Below, piece by piece: positions 37,871 through 50,608 of a DNA stretch of 64,000 nucleotides. How positions within the stretch are numbered: position 1 is the first letter of the stretch; every line of letters starts with the position of its first letter. Made by a program: the position numbers and the translations under genes. Under the pieces are notes generated by a model. It ran no database searches, was not told the origin of the DNA, and saw only the letters and a program-made list of their open reading frames with translations. Origin of the DNA: Cladorhizidae sp. MBARI D1340-BT2 (lineage: Eukaryota > Porifera > Demospongiae > Poecilosclerida > Cladorhizidae). Location: NCBI GenBank assembly GCA_028752905.1, contig JAQNBH010000013.1, forward strand, positions 22,193,477-22,257,476, read 5' to 3'.

Positions 37871-38967
37871 CAAGACCAAAGTCCCAGATTTTGTCAACTG
37901 ATAGAGAAGGCCCTTATCTGCAACATATCAACAGATTATCAATAAATGTAGTGGTTTTTCACTGGCAGGCCACCGCTTTGGCAACTGGAAAACGCCAGGA
38001 AATATCGCAAACCTTACCACTTCAAATCACCATAACTTGCTAATACTTAGAGTACTCAAACTTTTGGCACATACAAAAGACAGATAATTAGAAGGGCTAT
38101 CCGGTGATATAAAAATTATCTTTTTTGAGTAAAGTGTAGAACAGTTATGAGCTTTACGGCAAAAAAAACAAGATTTTTGGGGGGAAAATGAGAAACATAT
38201 AGACCAAATTAGGGCAAATATCAAGATAGAGAACACATAATGAAACCTATCATTCGAATCATATCAAGTCCATTACAGTGAAGTTTGCAGAATATTATGG
38301 ATGTTTGATATCAACAGAGAGCACAGGGAGAGACCAATCTTAATAGATATATATCAAGTTTATTCAGTGAAGTGTGGAGAATCTATGAAGCTAACCTGTC
38401 TAGCATCAAGATAGAGAACACATAGAGAAACCTATCATTCGAGTCATATCAAGTCCATTACAGTGAAGTATGCATAATAAATGTTTTTTTGGTATCAACA
38501 GAGAGCACAGAGAGAGACCTGTCTTAATAGCTATATATCAATGAAGTTTGGAGAATCCATGAAGCTAACATATTTAGCATCAAGAGAGAGCAGAGAGAAA
38601 CCTATCTTGTGATTCTATCAAGTCCATTACTGTGAAGTATGCAGAATATACGGATGTTTGGTATCAAGAGAGAGAACAGAGAGAGGCCTACCTTTAGAGC
38701 TATATATCAAGTCTATTAATTGAAGTGTAGAGAATCTATGAAGCTAACATGTTTAGCACAAGATAGAGAACACTGAGAGATACCTATCTTGCAAGTCCAT
38801 TACAGTGAAGTGTGCAGAATATATGGATGTTTGGTATCAAGAGAGAGCACTTAGAGAGTCCTATCTTAATAGCTATACATCAACTCTATTCAGTGAAGTG
38901 TGGATAATCTACGAAGCTAACATGTTTACCATCAAGTAAGAGTACAATTCATAACTGCCCTAATTAA
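37871..38967 (+). repeat. Unit 43, L, AA start (1097 bp)
   Basis: Copy of unit 27 with private ttttttgagtaaag and with g-T7-gg in the second X run. Confidence 0.93.
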
Positions 38968-39535
38968 CAAGACCAAAGTCCCAGATTTTGTCAACTGATA
39001 GAGAAGGCCCTTATCTGCAACATATCAACAGATTATCAATAAATGTAGTGGTTTTTCACTGGCAGGCCACCGCTTTGGCAACTGGAAAACGCCAGGAAAT
39101 ATCGCAAACCTTACCACTTCAAATCACCATAACTTGCTAATACTTAGAGTACTCAAACTTTTGGCACGTAGAAAAGACAGATAATTAGAAGGGCTATCCG
39201 GTGATATAAAAATTATCTTTTTTGGGTAAAGTGTAGAACAGTTATGAGCTTTACGGCAAAAAAACAAGATTTTTGGGGGGAAAATGAGAAACATATAGAC
39301 CAAATTAGGGCAAATATCAAGATAGAGAACACATAATGAAACCTATCATTCGAATCATATCAAGTCCATTACAGTGAAGTGTGCAGAATATATGGATGTT
39401 TGTATCAAGAGAGAGCACTTAGAGAGTCCTATCTTAATAGCTTTACATCAAGTCTATTCAGTGAAGTGTGGATAATCTACGAAGCTAACATGTTTAGCAT
39501 CAAGTAAGAGTACAATTCATAACTGCCCTAATTAA
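38968..39535 (+). repeat. Unit 44, S, AA start
   Basis: Copy of unit 28 (cacgtagaaaag). Confidence 0.93.
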
Positions 39536-40630
39536 CAAGACCATGTCCCAGATTTTGTCAACTGATAGAGAAGGCCCTTATCTGCAACATGTCAACAGAT
39601 TATCAATAAATGTAGTGGTTTTTCACTGGCAGGCCACCGCTTTGGCAACTGGAAAACGCCAGGAAATATCGCAAACCTTACCACTTCAAATCACCATAAC
39701 TTGCTAATACTTAGAGTACTCAAATATTTGGCACGTACAAAAGACAGATAATTAGAAGGGCTATCCGGTGATATAAAAATTATCTTTTTTGGGTAAAGTG
39801 TAGAACAGTTATGAGCTTTACGGCAAAAAAACAAGATTTTTTGGGGGGAAATGAGAAACATATAGACCAAATTAGGGCAAATATCAAGATAGAGAACACA
39901 TAATGAAACCTATCATTCGAATCATATCAAGTCCATTACAGTGAAGTTTGCAGAATATTATGGATGTTTGATATCAACAGAGAGCACAGGGAGAGACCAA
40001 TCTTAATAGATATATATCAAGTTTATTCAGTGAAGTGTGGAGAATCTATGAAGCTAACCTGTCTAGCATCAAGATAGAGAACACATAGAGAAACCTATCA
40101 TTCGAGTCATATCAAGTCCATTACAGTGAAGTATGCATAATAAATGTTTTTTTTGTATCAACAGAGAGCACAGAGAGAGACCTGTCTTAATAGCTATATA
40201 TCAATGAAGTTTGGAGAATCCATGAAGCTAACATATTTAGCATCAAGAGAGAGCAGAGAGAAACCTATCTTGTGATTCTATCAAGTCCATTACTGTGAAG
40301 TATGCAGAATATACGGATGTTTGGTATCAAGAGAGAGAACAGAGAGAGGCCTACCTTTAGAGCTATATATCAAGTCTATTAATTGAAGTGTAGAGAATCT
40401 ATGAAGCTAACATGTTTAGCACAAGATAGAGAACACTGAGAGATACCTATCTTGCAAGTCCATTACAGTGAAGTGTGCAGAATATATGGATGTTTGGTAT
40501 CAAGAGAGAGCACTTAGAGAGTCCTATCTTAATAGCTATACATCAACTCTATTCAGTGAAGTGTGGATAATCTACGAAGCTAACATGTTTACCATCAAGT
40601 AAGAGTACAATTCATAACTGCCCTAATTAA
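39536..40630 (+). repeat. Unit 45, L, TG start
   Basis: Copy of unit 29 (caaatattt). Confidence 0.93.
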
Positions 40631-41727
40631 CAAGACCAAAGTCCCAGATTTTGTCAACTGATAGAGAAGGCCCTTATCTGCAACATATCAACAGATTATC
40701 AATAAATGTAGTGGTTTTTCACTGGCAGGCCACCGCTTTGGCAACTGGAAAACGCCAGGAAATATCGCAAACCTTACCACTTCAAATCACCATAACTTGC
40801 TAATACTTAGAGTACTCAAACTTTTGGCACATACAAAAGACAGATAATTAGAAGGGCTATCCGGTGATATAAAAATTATCTTTTTTGGGTAAAGTGTAGA
40901 ACAGTTATGAGCTTTACGGCAAAAAAAACAAGATTTTTGGGGGGAAAATGAGAAACATATAGACCAAATTAGGGCAAATATCAAGATAGAGAACACATAA
41001 TGAAACCTATCATTCGAATCATATCAAGTCCATTACAGTGAAGTTTGCAGAATATTATGGCTGTTTGATATCAACAGAGAGCACAGGGAGAGACCAATCT
41101 TAATAGATATATATCAAGTTTATTCAGTGAAGTGTGGAGAATCTATGAAGCTAACCTGTCTAGCATCAAGATAGAGAACACATAGAGAAACCTATCATTC
41201 GAGTCATATCAAGTCCATTACAGTGAAGTATGCATAATAAATGTTTTTTTTGTATCAACAGAGAGCACAGAGAGAGACCTGTCTTAATAGCTATATATCA
41301 ATGAAGTTTGGAGAATCCATGAAGCTAACATATTTAGCATCAAGAGAGAGCAGAGAGAAACCTATCTTGTGATTCTATCAAGTCCATTACTGTGAAGTAT
41401 GCAGAATATACGGATGTTTGGTATCAAGAGAGAGAACAGAGAGAGGCCTACCTTTAGAGCTATATATCAAATCTATTAATTGAAGTGTAGAGAATCTATG
41501 AAGCTAACATGTTTAGCACAAGATAGAGAACACTGAGAGATACCTATCTTGCAAGTCCATTACAGTGAAGTGTGCAGAATATATGGATGTTTGGTATCAA
41601 GAGAGAGCACTTAGAGAGTCCTATCTTAATAGCTATACATCAACTCTATTCAGTGAAGTGTGGATAATCTACGAAGCTAACATGTTTACCATCAAGTAAG
41701 AGTACAATTCATAACTGCCCTAATTAA
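40631..41727 (+). repeat. Unit 46, L, AA start (1097 bp)
   Basis: Copy of unit 30, sharing tatggctgtttgata and tatcaaatctatt. Confidence 0.93.
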
Positions 41728-42295
41728 CAAGACCAAAGTCCCAGATTTTGTCAACTGATAGAGAAGGCCCTTATCTGCAACATATCAACAGATTATCAAT
41801 AAATGTAGTGGTTTTTCACTGGCAGGCCACCGCTTTGGCAACTGGAAAACGCCAGGAAATATCGCAAACCTTACCACTTCAAATCACCATAACTTGCTAA
41901 TACTTAGAGTACTCAAACTTTTGGCTCGTAGAAAAGACAGATAATTAGAAGGGCTATCCGGTGATATAAAAATTATCTTTTTTGGGTAAAGTGTAGAACA
42001 GTTATGAGCTTTACGGCAAAAAAACAAGATTTTTGGGGGGAAAATGAGAAACATATAGACCAAATTAGGGCAAATATCAAGATAGAGAACACATAATGAA
42101 ACCTATCATTCGAATCATATCAAGTCCATTACAGTGAAGTGTGCAGAATATATGGATGTTTGTATCAAGAGAGAGCACTTAGAGAGTCCTATCTTAATAG
42201 CTTTACATCAAGTCTATTCAGTGAAGTGTGGATAATCTACGAAGCTAACATGTTTAGCATCAAGTAAGAGTACAATTCATAACTGCCCTAATTAA
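41728..42295 (+). repeat. Unit 47, S, AA start
   Basis: Copy of unit 31, sharing ttggctcgtagaaaag. Confidence 0.93.
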
Positions 42296-43390
42296 CAAGA
42301 CCATGTCCCAGATTTTGTCAACTGATAGAGAAGGCCCTTATCTGCAACATGTCAACAGATTATCAATAAATGTAGTGGTTTTTCACTGGCAGGCCACCGC
42401 TTTGGCAACTGGAAAACGCCAGGAAATATCGCAAACCTTACCACTTCAAATCACCATAACTTGCTAATACTTAGAGTACTCAAATATTTGGCACGTACAA
42501 AAGACAGATAATTAGAAGGGCTATCCGGTGATATAAAAATTATCTTTTTTGGGTAAAGTGTAGAACAGTTATGAGCTTTACGGCAAAAAAACAAGATTTT
42601 TTGGGGGGAAATGAGAAACATATAGACCAAATTAGGGCAAATATCAAGATAGAGAACACATAATGAAACCTATCATTCGAATCATATCAAGTCCATTACA
42701 GTGAAGTTTGCAGAATATTATGGATGTTTTATATCAACAGAGAGCACAGGGAGAGACCAATCTTAATAGATATATATCAAGTTTATTCAGTGAAGTGTGG
42801 AGAATCTATGAAGCTAACCTGTCTAGCATCAAGATAGAGAACACATAGAGAAACCTATCATTCGAGTCATATCAAGTCCATTACAGTGAAGTATGCATAA
42901 TAAATGTTTTTTTTGTATCAACAGAGAGCACAGAGAGAGACCTGTCTTAATAGCTATATATCAATGAAGTTTGGAGAATCCATGAAGCTAACATATTTAG
43001 CATCAAGAGAGAGCAGAGAGAAACCTATCTTGTGATTCTATCAAGTCCATTACTGTGAAGTATGCAGAATATACGGATGTTTGGTATCAAGAGAGAGAAC
43101 AGAGAGAGGCCTACCTTTAGAGCTATATATCAAGTCTATTAATTGAAGTGTAGAGAATCTATGAAGCTAACATGTTTAGCACAAGATAGAGAACACTGAG
43201 AGATACCTATCTTGCAAGTCCATTACAGTGAAGTGTGCAGAATATATGGATGTTTGGTATCAAGAGAGAGCACTTAGAGAGTCCTATCTTAATAGCTATA
43301 CATCAACTCTATTCAGTGAAGTGTGGATAATCTACGAAGCTAACATGTTTACCATCAAGTAAGAGTACAATTCATAACTGCCCTAATTAA
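42296..43390 (+). repeat. Unit 48, L, TG start
   Basis: Copy of unit 32, sharing gatgttttatatc. Also the counterpart of unit 54 in the 4987-bp duplication, although unit 54 lacks that change. Confidence 0.93.
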
Positions 43391-43958
43391 CAAGACCAAA
43401 GTCCCAGATTTTGTCAACTGATAGAGAAGGCCCTTATCTGCAACATATCAACAGATTATCAATAAATGTAGTGGTTTTTCACTGGCAGGCCACCGCTTTG
43501 GCAACTGGAAAACGCCAGGAAATATCGCAAACCTTACCACTTCAAATCACCATAACTTGCTAATACTTAGAGTACTCAAAAATTTGGCACGTACAAAAGA
43601 CAGATAATTAGAAGGGCTATTCGGTGATATAAAAATTATCTTTTTTGGATAAAGTTTAGAAAAGTTATGAGCTTTACGGCAAAAAAACAAGATTTTTGGG
43701 GGGAAAATGAGAAACATATAGACCAAATTAGGGCAAATATCAAGATAGAGAACACATAATGAAACCTATCATTCGAATCATATCAAGTCCATTACAGTGA
43801 AGTGTGCAGAATATATGGATGTTTGTATCAAGAGAGAGCACTTAGAGAGTCCTATCTTAATAGCTTTACATCAAGTCTATTCAGTGAAGTGTGGATAATC
43901 TACGAAGCTAACATGTTTAGCATCAAGAAAGAGTACAATTCATAACTGCCCTAATTAA
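43391..43958 (+). repeat. Unit 49, S, AA start
   Basis: Markers: caaaaattt, ctattcggtg, A-form m3, and private catcaagaaagag in the 36-bp terminus, shared only with unit 55. Confidence 0.93.
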
Positions 43959-45053
43959 CAAGACCATGTCCCAGATTTTGTCAACTGATAGAGAAGGCCC
44001 TTATCTGCAACATGTCAACAGATTATCAATAAATGTAGTGGTTTTTCACTGGCAGGCCACCGCTTTGGCAACTGGAAAACGCCAGGAAATATCGCAAACC
44101 TTACCACTTCAAATCACCATAACTTGCTAATACTTAGAGTACTCAAACTTTTGGCACGTACAAAAGACAGATAATTAGAAGGGCTATCCGGTGATATAAA
44201 AATTATCTTTTTTGGGTAAAGTGTAGAACAGTTATGAGCTTTACGGCAAAAAAACAAGATTTTTTGGGGGGAAATGAGAAACATATAGACCAAATTAGGG
44301 CAAATATCAAGATAGAGAACACATAATGAAACCTATCATTCGAATCATATCAAGTCCATTACAGTGAAGTTTGCAGAATATTATGGATGTTTGATATCAA
44401 CAGAGAGCACAGGGAGAGACCAATCTTAATAGATATATATCAAGTTTATTCAGTGAAGTGTGGAGAATCTATGAAGCTAACCTGTCTAGCATCAAGATAG
44501 AGAACACATAGAGAAACCTATCATTCGAGTCATATCAAGTCCATTACAGTGAAGTATGCATAATAAATGTTTTTTTTGTATCAACAGAGAGTACAGAGAG
44601 AGACCTGTCTTAATAGCTATATATCAATGAAGTTTGGAGAATCCATGAAGCTAACATATTTAGCATCAAGAGAGAGCAGAGAGAAACCTATCTTGTGATT
44701 CTATCAAGTCCATTACTGTGAAGTATGCAGAATATACGGATGTTTGGTATCAAGAGAGAGAACAGAGAGAGGCCTACCTTTAGAGCTATATATCAAGTCT
44801 ATTAATTGAAGTGTAGAGAATCTATGAAGCTAACATGTTTAGCACAAGATAGAGAACACTGAGAGATACCTATCTTGCAAGTCCATTACAGTGAAGTGTG
44901 CAGAATATATGGATGTTTGGTATCAAGAGAGAGCACTTAGAGAGTCCTATCTTAATAGCTATACATCAACTCTATTCAGTGAAGTGTGGATAATCTACGA
45001 AGCTAACATGTTTACCATCAAGTAAGAGTACAATTCATAACTGCCCTAATTAA
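43959..45053 (+). repeat. Unit 50, L, TG start
   Basis: Markers: caaactttt/cacgta, G-form m3, T6-G6-A3, acagagagtacagag (cac changed to tac). The last is shared with units 53, 56 and 58. Confidence 0.93.
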
Positions 45054-45621
45054 CAAGACCAAAGTCCCAGATTTTGTCAACTGATAGAGAAGGCCCTTAT
45101 CTGCAACATATCAACAGATTATCAATAAATGTAGTGGTTTTTCACTGGCAGGCCACCGCTTTGGCAACTGGAAAACGCCAGGAAATATCGCAAACCTTAC
45201 CACTTCAAATCACCATAACTTGCTAATACTTAGAGTACTCAAATATTTGGCACGTACAAAAGACAGATAATTAGAAGGGCTATTCGGTGATATAAAAATT
45301 ATCTTTTTTGGATAAAGTTTAGAAAAGTTATGAGCTTTACGGCAAAAAAACAAGATTTTTGGGGGGAAAATGAGAAACATATAGACCAAATTAGGGCAAA
45401 TATCAAGATAGAGAACACATAATGAAACCTATCATTCGAATCATATCAAGTCCATTACAGTGAAGTGTGCAGAATATATGGATGTTTGTATCAAGAGAGA
45501 GCACTTAGAGAGTCCTATCTTAATAGCTTTACATCAAGTCTATTCAGTGAAGTGTGGATAATCTACGAAGCTAACATGTTTAGCATCAAGTAAGAGTACA
45601 ATTCATAACTGCCCTAATTAA
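45054..45621 (+). repeat. Unit 51, S, AA start
   Basis: Markers: caaatattt with ctattcggtg and A-form m3; same combination in unit 57. Confidence 0.93.
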
Positions 45622-46188
45622 CAAGACCATGTCCCAGATTTTGTCAACTGATAGAGAAGGCCCTTATCTGCAACATGTCAACAGATTATCAATAAATGTA
45701 GTGGTTTTTCACTGGCAGGCCACCGCTTTGGCAACTGGAAAACGCCAGGAAATATCGCAAACCTTACCACTTCAAATCACCATAACTTGCTAATACTTAG
45801 AGTACTCAAACTTTTGGCACGTACAAAAGACAGATAATTAGAAGGGCTATTCGGTGATATAAAAATTATCTTTTTTGGATAAAGTTTAGAAAAGTTATGA
45901 GCTTTACGGCAAAAAAACAAGATTTTTGGGGGGAAAATGAGAAACATATAGACCAAATTAGGGCAAATATCAAGATAGAGAACACATAATGAAACCTATC
46001 ATTCGAATCATATCAAGTCCATTACAGTGAAGTGTGCAGAATATATGGATGTTTGTATCAAGAGAGAGCACTTAGAGAGTCCTATCTTAATAGCTTTACA
46101 TCAAGTCTATTCAGTGAAGTGTGGATAATCTACGAAGCTAACATGTTTAGCATCAAGTAAGAGTACAATTCATAACTGCCCTAATTAA
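45622..46188 (+). repeat. Unit 52, S with TG start; chimera
   Basis: Its head (TG, acatgtcaac, caaactttt) is L-type. From m2 on (ctattcggtg, A-form m3) it is that of unit 51. The switch falls between 45813 and 45850. It accounts for the one-unit (567 bp) shift between units 53 and 58 in the 4987-bp duplication. Confidence 0.85.
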
Positions 46189-47282
46189 CAAGACCATGTC
46201 CCAGATTTTGTCAACTGATAGAGAAGGCCCTTATCTGCAACATGTCAACAGATTATCAATAAATGTAGTGGTTTTTCACTGGCAGGCCACCGCTTTGGCA
46301 ACTGGAAAACGCCAGGAAATATCGCAAACCTTACCACTTCAAATCACCATAACTTGCTAATACTTAGAGTACTCAAACTTTTGGCACGTACAAAAGACAG
46401 ATAATTAGAAGGGCTATCCGGTGATATAAAAATTATCTTTTTTGGGTAAAGTGTAGAACAGTTATGAGCTTTACGGCAAAAAAACAAGATTTTTTGGGGG
46501 GAAATGAGAAACATATAGACCAAATTTGGGCAAATATCAAGATAGAGAACACATAATGAAACCTATCATTCGAATCATATCAAGTCCATTACAGTGAAGT
46601 TTGCAGAATATTATGGATGTTTGATATCAACAGAGAGCACAGGGAGAGACCAATCTTAATAGATATATATCAAGTTTATTCAGTGAAGTGTGGAGAATCT
46701 ATGAAGCTAACCTGTCTAGCATCAAGATAGAGAACACATAGAGAAACCTATCATTCGAGTCATATCAAGTCCATTACAGTGAAGTATGCATAATAAATGT
46801 TTTTTTTGTATCAACAGAGAGTACAGAGAGAGACCTGTCTTAATAGCTATATATCAATGAAGTTTGGAGAATCCATGAAGCTAACATATTTAGCATCAAG
46901 AGAGAGCAGAGAGAAACCTATCTTGTGATTCTATCAAGTCCATTACTGTGAAGTATGCAGAATATACGGATGTTTGGTATCAAGAGAGAGAACAGAGAGA
47001 GGCCTACCTTTAGAGCTATATATCAAGTCTATTAATTGAAGTGTAGAGAATCTATGAAGCTAACATGTTTAGCACAAGATAGAGAACACTGAGAGATACC
47101 TATCTTGCAAGTCCATTACAGTGAAGTGTGCAGAATATATGGATGTTTGTATCAAGAGAGAGCACTTAGAGAGTCCTATCTTAATAGCTTTACATCAAGT
47201 CTATTCAGTGAAGTGTGGATAATCTACGAAGCTAACATGTTTAGCATCAAGTAAGAGTACAATTCATAACTGCCCTAATTAA
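46189..47282 (+). repeat. Unit 53, L with S-type end; duplication joint
   Basis: Head shares ccaaatttgggc and acagagagtacagag with unit 58. The last dimer is S-type (gtttgtatcaag, agctttacatcaag, tttagcatcaag) and the next unit starts TG instead of AA. It reads as a unit 58-like head joined to a unit 47-like tail, within the last X monomer near 47110-47150, at the joint of the 4987-bp duplication. Confidence 0.85.
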
Positions 47283-48377
47283 CAAGACCATGTCCCAGAT
47301 TTTGTCAACTGATAGAGAAGGCCCTTATCTGCAACATGTCAACAGATTATCAATAAATGTAGTGGTTTTTCACTGGCAGGCCACCGCTTTGGCAACTGGA
47401 AAACGCCAGGAAATATCGCAAACCTTACCACTTCAAATCACCATAACTTGCTAATACTTAGAGTACTCAAATATTTGGCACGTACAAAAGACAGATAATT
47501 AGAAGGGCTATCCGGTGATATAAAAATTATCTTTTTTGGGTAAAGTGTAGAACAGTTATGAGCTTTACGGCAAAAAAACAAGATTTTTTGGGGGGAAATG
47601 AGAAACATATAGACCAAATTAGGGCAAATATCAAGATAGAGAACACATAATGAAACCTATCATTCGAATCATATCAAGTCCATTACAGTGAAGTTTGCAG
47701 AATATTATGGATGTTTGATATCAACAGAGAGCACAGGGAGAGACCAATCTTAATAGATATATATCAAGTTTATTCAGTGAAGTGTGGAGAATCTATGAAG
47801 CTAACCTGTCTAGCATCAAGATAGAGAACACATAGAGAAACCTATCATTCGAGTCATATCAAGTCCATTACAGTGAAGTATGCATAATAAATGTTTTTTT
47901 TGTATCAACAGAGAGCACAGAGAGAGACCTGTCTTAATAGCTATATATCAATGAAGTTTGGAGAATCCATGAAGCTAACATATTTAGCATCAAGAGAGAG
48001 CAGAGAGAAACCTATCTTGTGATTCTATCAAGTCCATTACTGTGAAGTATGCAGAATATACGGATGTTTGGTATCAAGAGAGAGAACAGAGAGAGGCCTA
48101 CCTTTAGAGCTATATATCAAGTCTATTAATTGAAGTGTAGAGAATCTATGAAGCTAACATGTTTAGCACAAGATAGAGAACACTGAGAGATACCTATCTT
48201 GCAAGTCCATTACAGTGAAGTGTGCAGAATATATGGATGTTTGGTATCAAGAGAGAGCACTTAGAGAGTCCTATCTTAATAGCTATACATCAACTCTATT
48301 CAGTGAAGTGTGGATAATCTACGAAGCTAACATGTTTACCATCAAGTAAGAGTACAATTCATAACTGCCCTAATTAA
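47283..48377 (+). repeat. Unit 54, L, TG start
   Basis: Markers: caaatattt, G-form m3, T6-G6-A3, as in unit 48. It lacks unit 48's gatgttttatatc. Confidence 0.93.
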
Positions 48378-48945
48378 CAAGACCAAAGTCCCAGATTTTG
48401 TCAACTGATAGAGAAGGCCCTTATCTGCAACATATCAACAGATTATCAATAAATGTAGTGGTTTTTCACTGGCAGGCCACCGCTTTGGCAACTGGAAAAC
48501 GCCAGGAAATATCGCAAACCTTACCACTTCAAATCACCATAACTTGCTAATACTTAGAGTACTCAAAAATTTGGCACGTACAAAAGACAGATAATTAGAA
48601 GGGCTATTCGGTGATATAAAAATTATCTTTTTTGGATAAAGTTTAGAAAAGTTATGAGCTTTACGGCAAAAAAACAAGATTTTTGGGGGGAAAATGAGAA
48701 ACATATAGACCAAATTAGGGCAAATATCAAGATAGAGAACACATAATGAAACCTATCATTCGAATCATATCAAGTCCATTACAGTGAAGTGTGCAGAATA
48801 TATGGATGTTTGTATCAAGAGAGAGCACTTAGAGAGTCCTATCTTAATAGCTTTACATCAAGTCTATTCAGTGAAGTGTGGATAATCTACGAAGCTAACA
48901 TGTTTAGCATCAAGAAAGAGTACAATTCATAACTGCCCTAATTAA
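48378..48945 (+). repeat. Unit 55, S, AA start
   Basis: Copy of unit 49, sharing catcaagaaagag. Confidence 0.93.
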
Positions 48946-50040
48946 CAAGACCATGTCCCAGATTTTGTCAACTGATAGAGAAGGCCCTTATCTGCAACAT
49001 GTCAACAGATTATCAATAAATGTAGTGGTTTTTCACTGGCAGGCCACCGCTTTGGCAACTGGAAAACGCCAGGAAATATCGCAAACCTTACCACTTCAAA
49101 TCACCATAACTTGCTAATACTTAGAGTACTCAAACTTTTGGCACGTACAAAAGACAGATAATTAGAAGGGCTATCCGGTGATATAAAAATTATCTTTTTT
49201 GGGTAAAGTGTAGAACAGTTATGAGCTTTACGGCAAAAAAACAAGATTTTTTGGGGGGAAATGAGAAACATATAGACCAAATTAGGGCAAATATCAAGAT
49301 AGAGAACACATAATGAAACCTATCATTCGAATCATATCAAGTCCATTACAGTGAAGTTTGCAGAATATTATGGATGTTTGATATCAACAGAGAGCACAGG
49401 GAGAGACCAATCTTAATAGATATATATCAAGTTTATTCAGTGAAGTGTGGAGAATCTATGAAGCTAACCTGTCTAGCATCAAGATAGAGAACACATAGAG
49501 AAACCTATCATTCGAGTCATATCAAGTCCATTACAGTGAAGTATGCATAATAAATGTTTTTTTTGTATCAACAGAGAGTACAGAGAGAGACCTGTCTTAA
49601 TAGCTATATATCAATGAAGTTTGGAGAATCCATGAAGCTAACATATTTAGCATCAAGAGAGAGCAGAGAGAAACCTATCTTGTGATTCTATCAAGTCCAT
49701 TACTGTGAAGTATGCAGAATATACGGATGTTTGGTATCAAGAGAGAGAACAGAGAGAGGCCTACCTTTAGAGCTATATATCAAGTCTATTAATTGAAGTG
49801 TAGAGAATCTATGAAGCTAACATGTTTAGCACAAGATAGAGAACACTGAGAGATACCTATCTTGCAAGTCCATTACAGTGAAGTGTGCAGAATATATGGA
49901 TGTTTGGTATCAAGAGAGAGCACTTAGAGAGTCCTATCTTAATAGCTATACATCAACTCTATTCAGTGAAGTGTGGATAATCTACGAAGCTAACATGTTT
50001 ACCATCAAGTAAGAGTACAATTCATAACTGCCCTAATTAA
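48946..50040 (+). repeat. Unit 56, L, TG start
   Basis: Copy of unit 50 (acagagagtacagag). Confidence 0.93.
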
Positions 50041-50608
50041 CAAGACCAAAGTCCCAGATTTTGTCAACTGATAGAGAAGGCCCTTATCTGCAACATATCA
50101 ACAGATTATCAATAAATGTAGTGGTTTTTCACTGGCAGGCCACCGCTTTGGCAACTGGAAAACGCCAGGAAATATCGCAAACCTTACCACTTCAAATCAC
50201 CATAACTTGCTAATACTTAGAGTACTCAAATATTTGGCACGTACAAAAGACAGATAATTAGAAGGGCTATTCGGTGATATAAAAATTATCTTTTTTGGAT
50301 AAAGTTTAGAAAAGTTATGAGCTTTACGGCAAAAAAACAAGATTTTTGGGGGGAAAATGAGAAACATATAGACCAAATTAGGGCAAATATCAAGATAGAG
50401 AACACATAATGAAACCTATCATTCGAATCATATCAAGTCCATTACAGTGAAGTGTGCAGAATATATGGATGTTTGTATCAAGAGAGAGCACTTAGAGAGT
50501 CCTATCTTAATAGCTTTACATCAAGTCTATTCAGTGAAGTGTGGATAATCTACGAAGCTAACATGTTTAGCATCAAGTAAGAGTACAATTCATAACTGCC
50601 CTAATTAA
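50041..50608 (+). repeat. Unit 57, S, AA start
   Basis: Copy of unit 51 (caaatattt with ctattcggtg). Confidence 0.93.

Larger units (their letters stand above)
29260..43390 (+). repeat. Segmental duplication B, copy 2 (about 14.1 kb)
   Basis: Units 33 (tail) to 48. Carries the private changes of copy 1: tatggctgtttgata, tatcaaatctatt, ttggctcgtag and gatgttttatatc, in the same order and spacing. It has one additional L-S pair around units 38-40. Confidence 0.87.
42296..47282 (+). repeat. Segmental duplication C, copy 1 (4987 bp)
   Basis: Units 48-53. Units 48-51 recur at +4987 as units 54-57, sharing catcaagaaagag and acagagagtacagag. Unit 53 recurs as unit 58 at +4420, the difference being the extra chimeric S unit 52. 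Confidence 0.85.
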
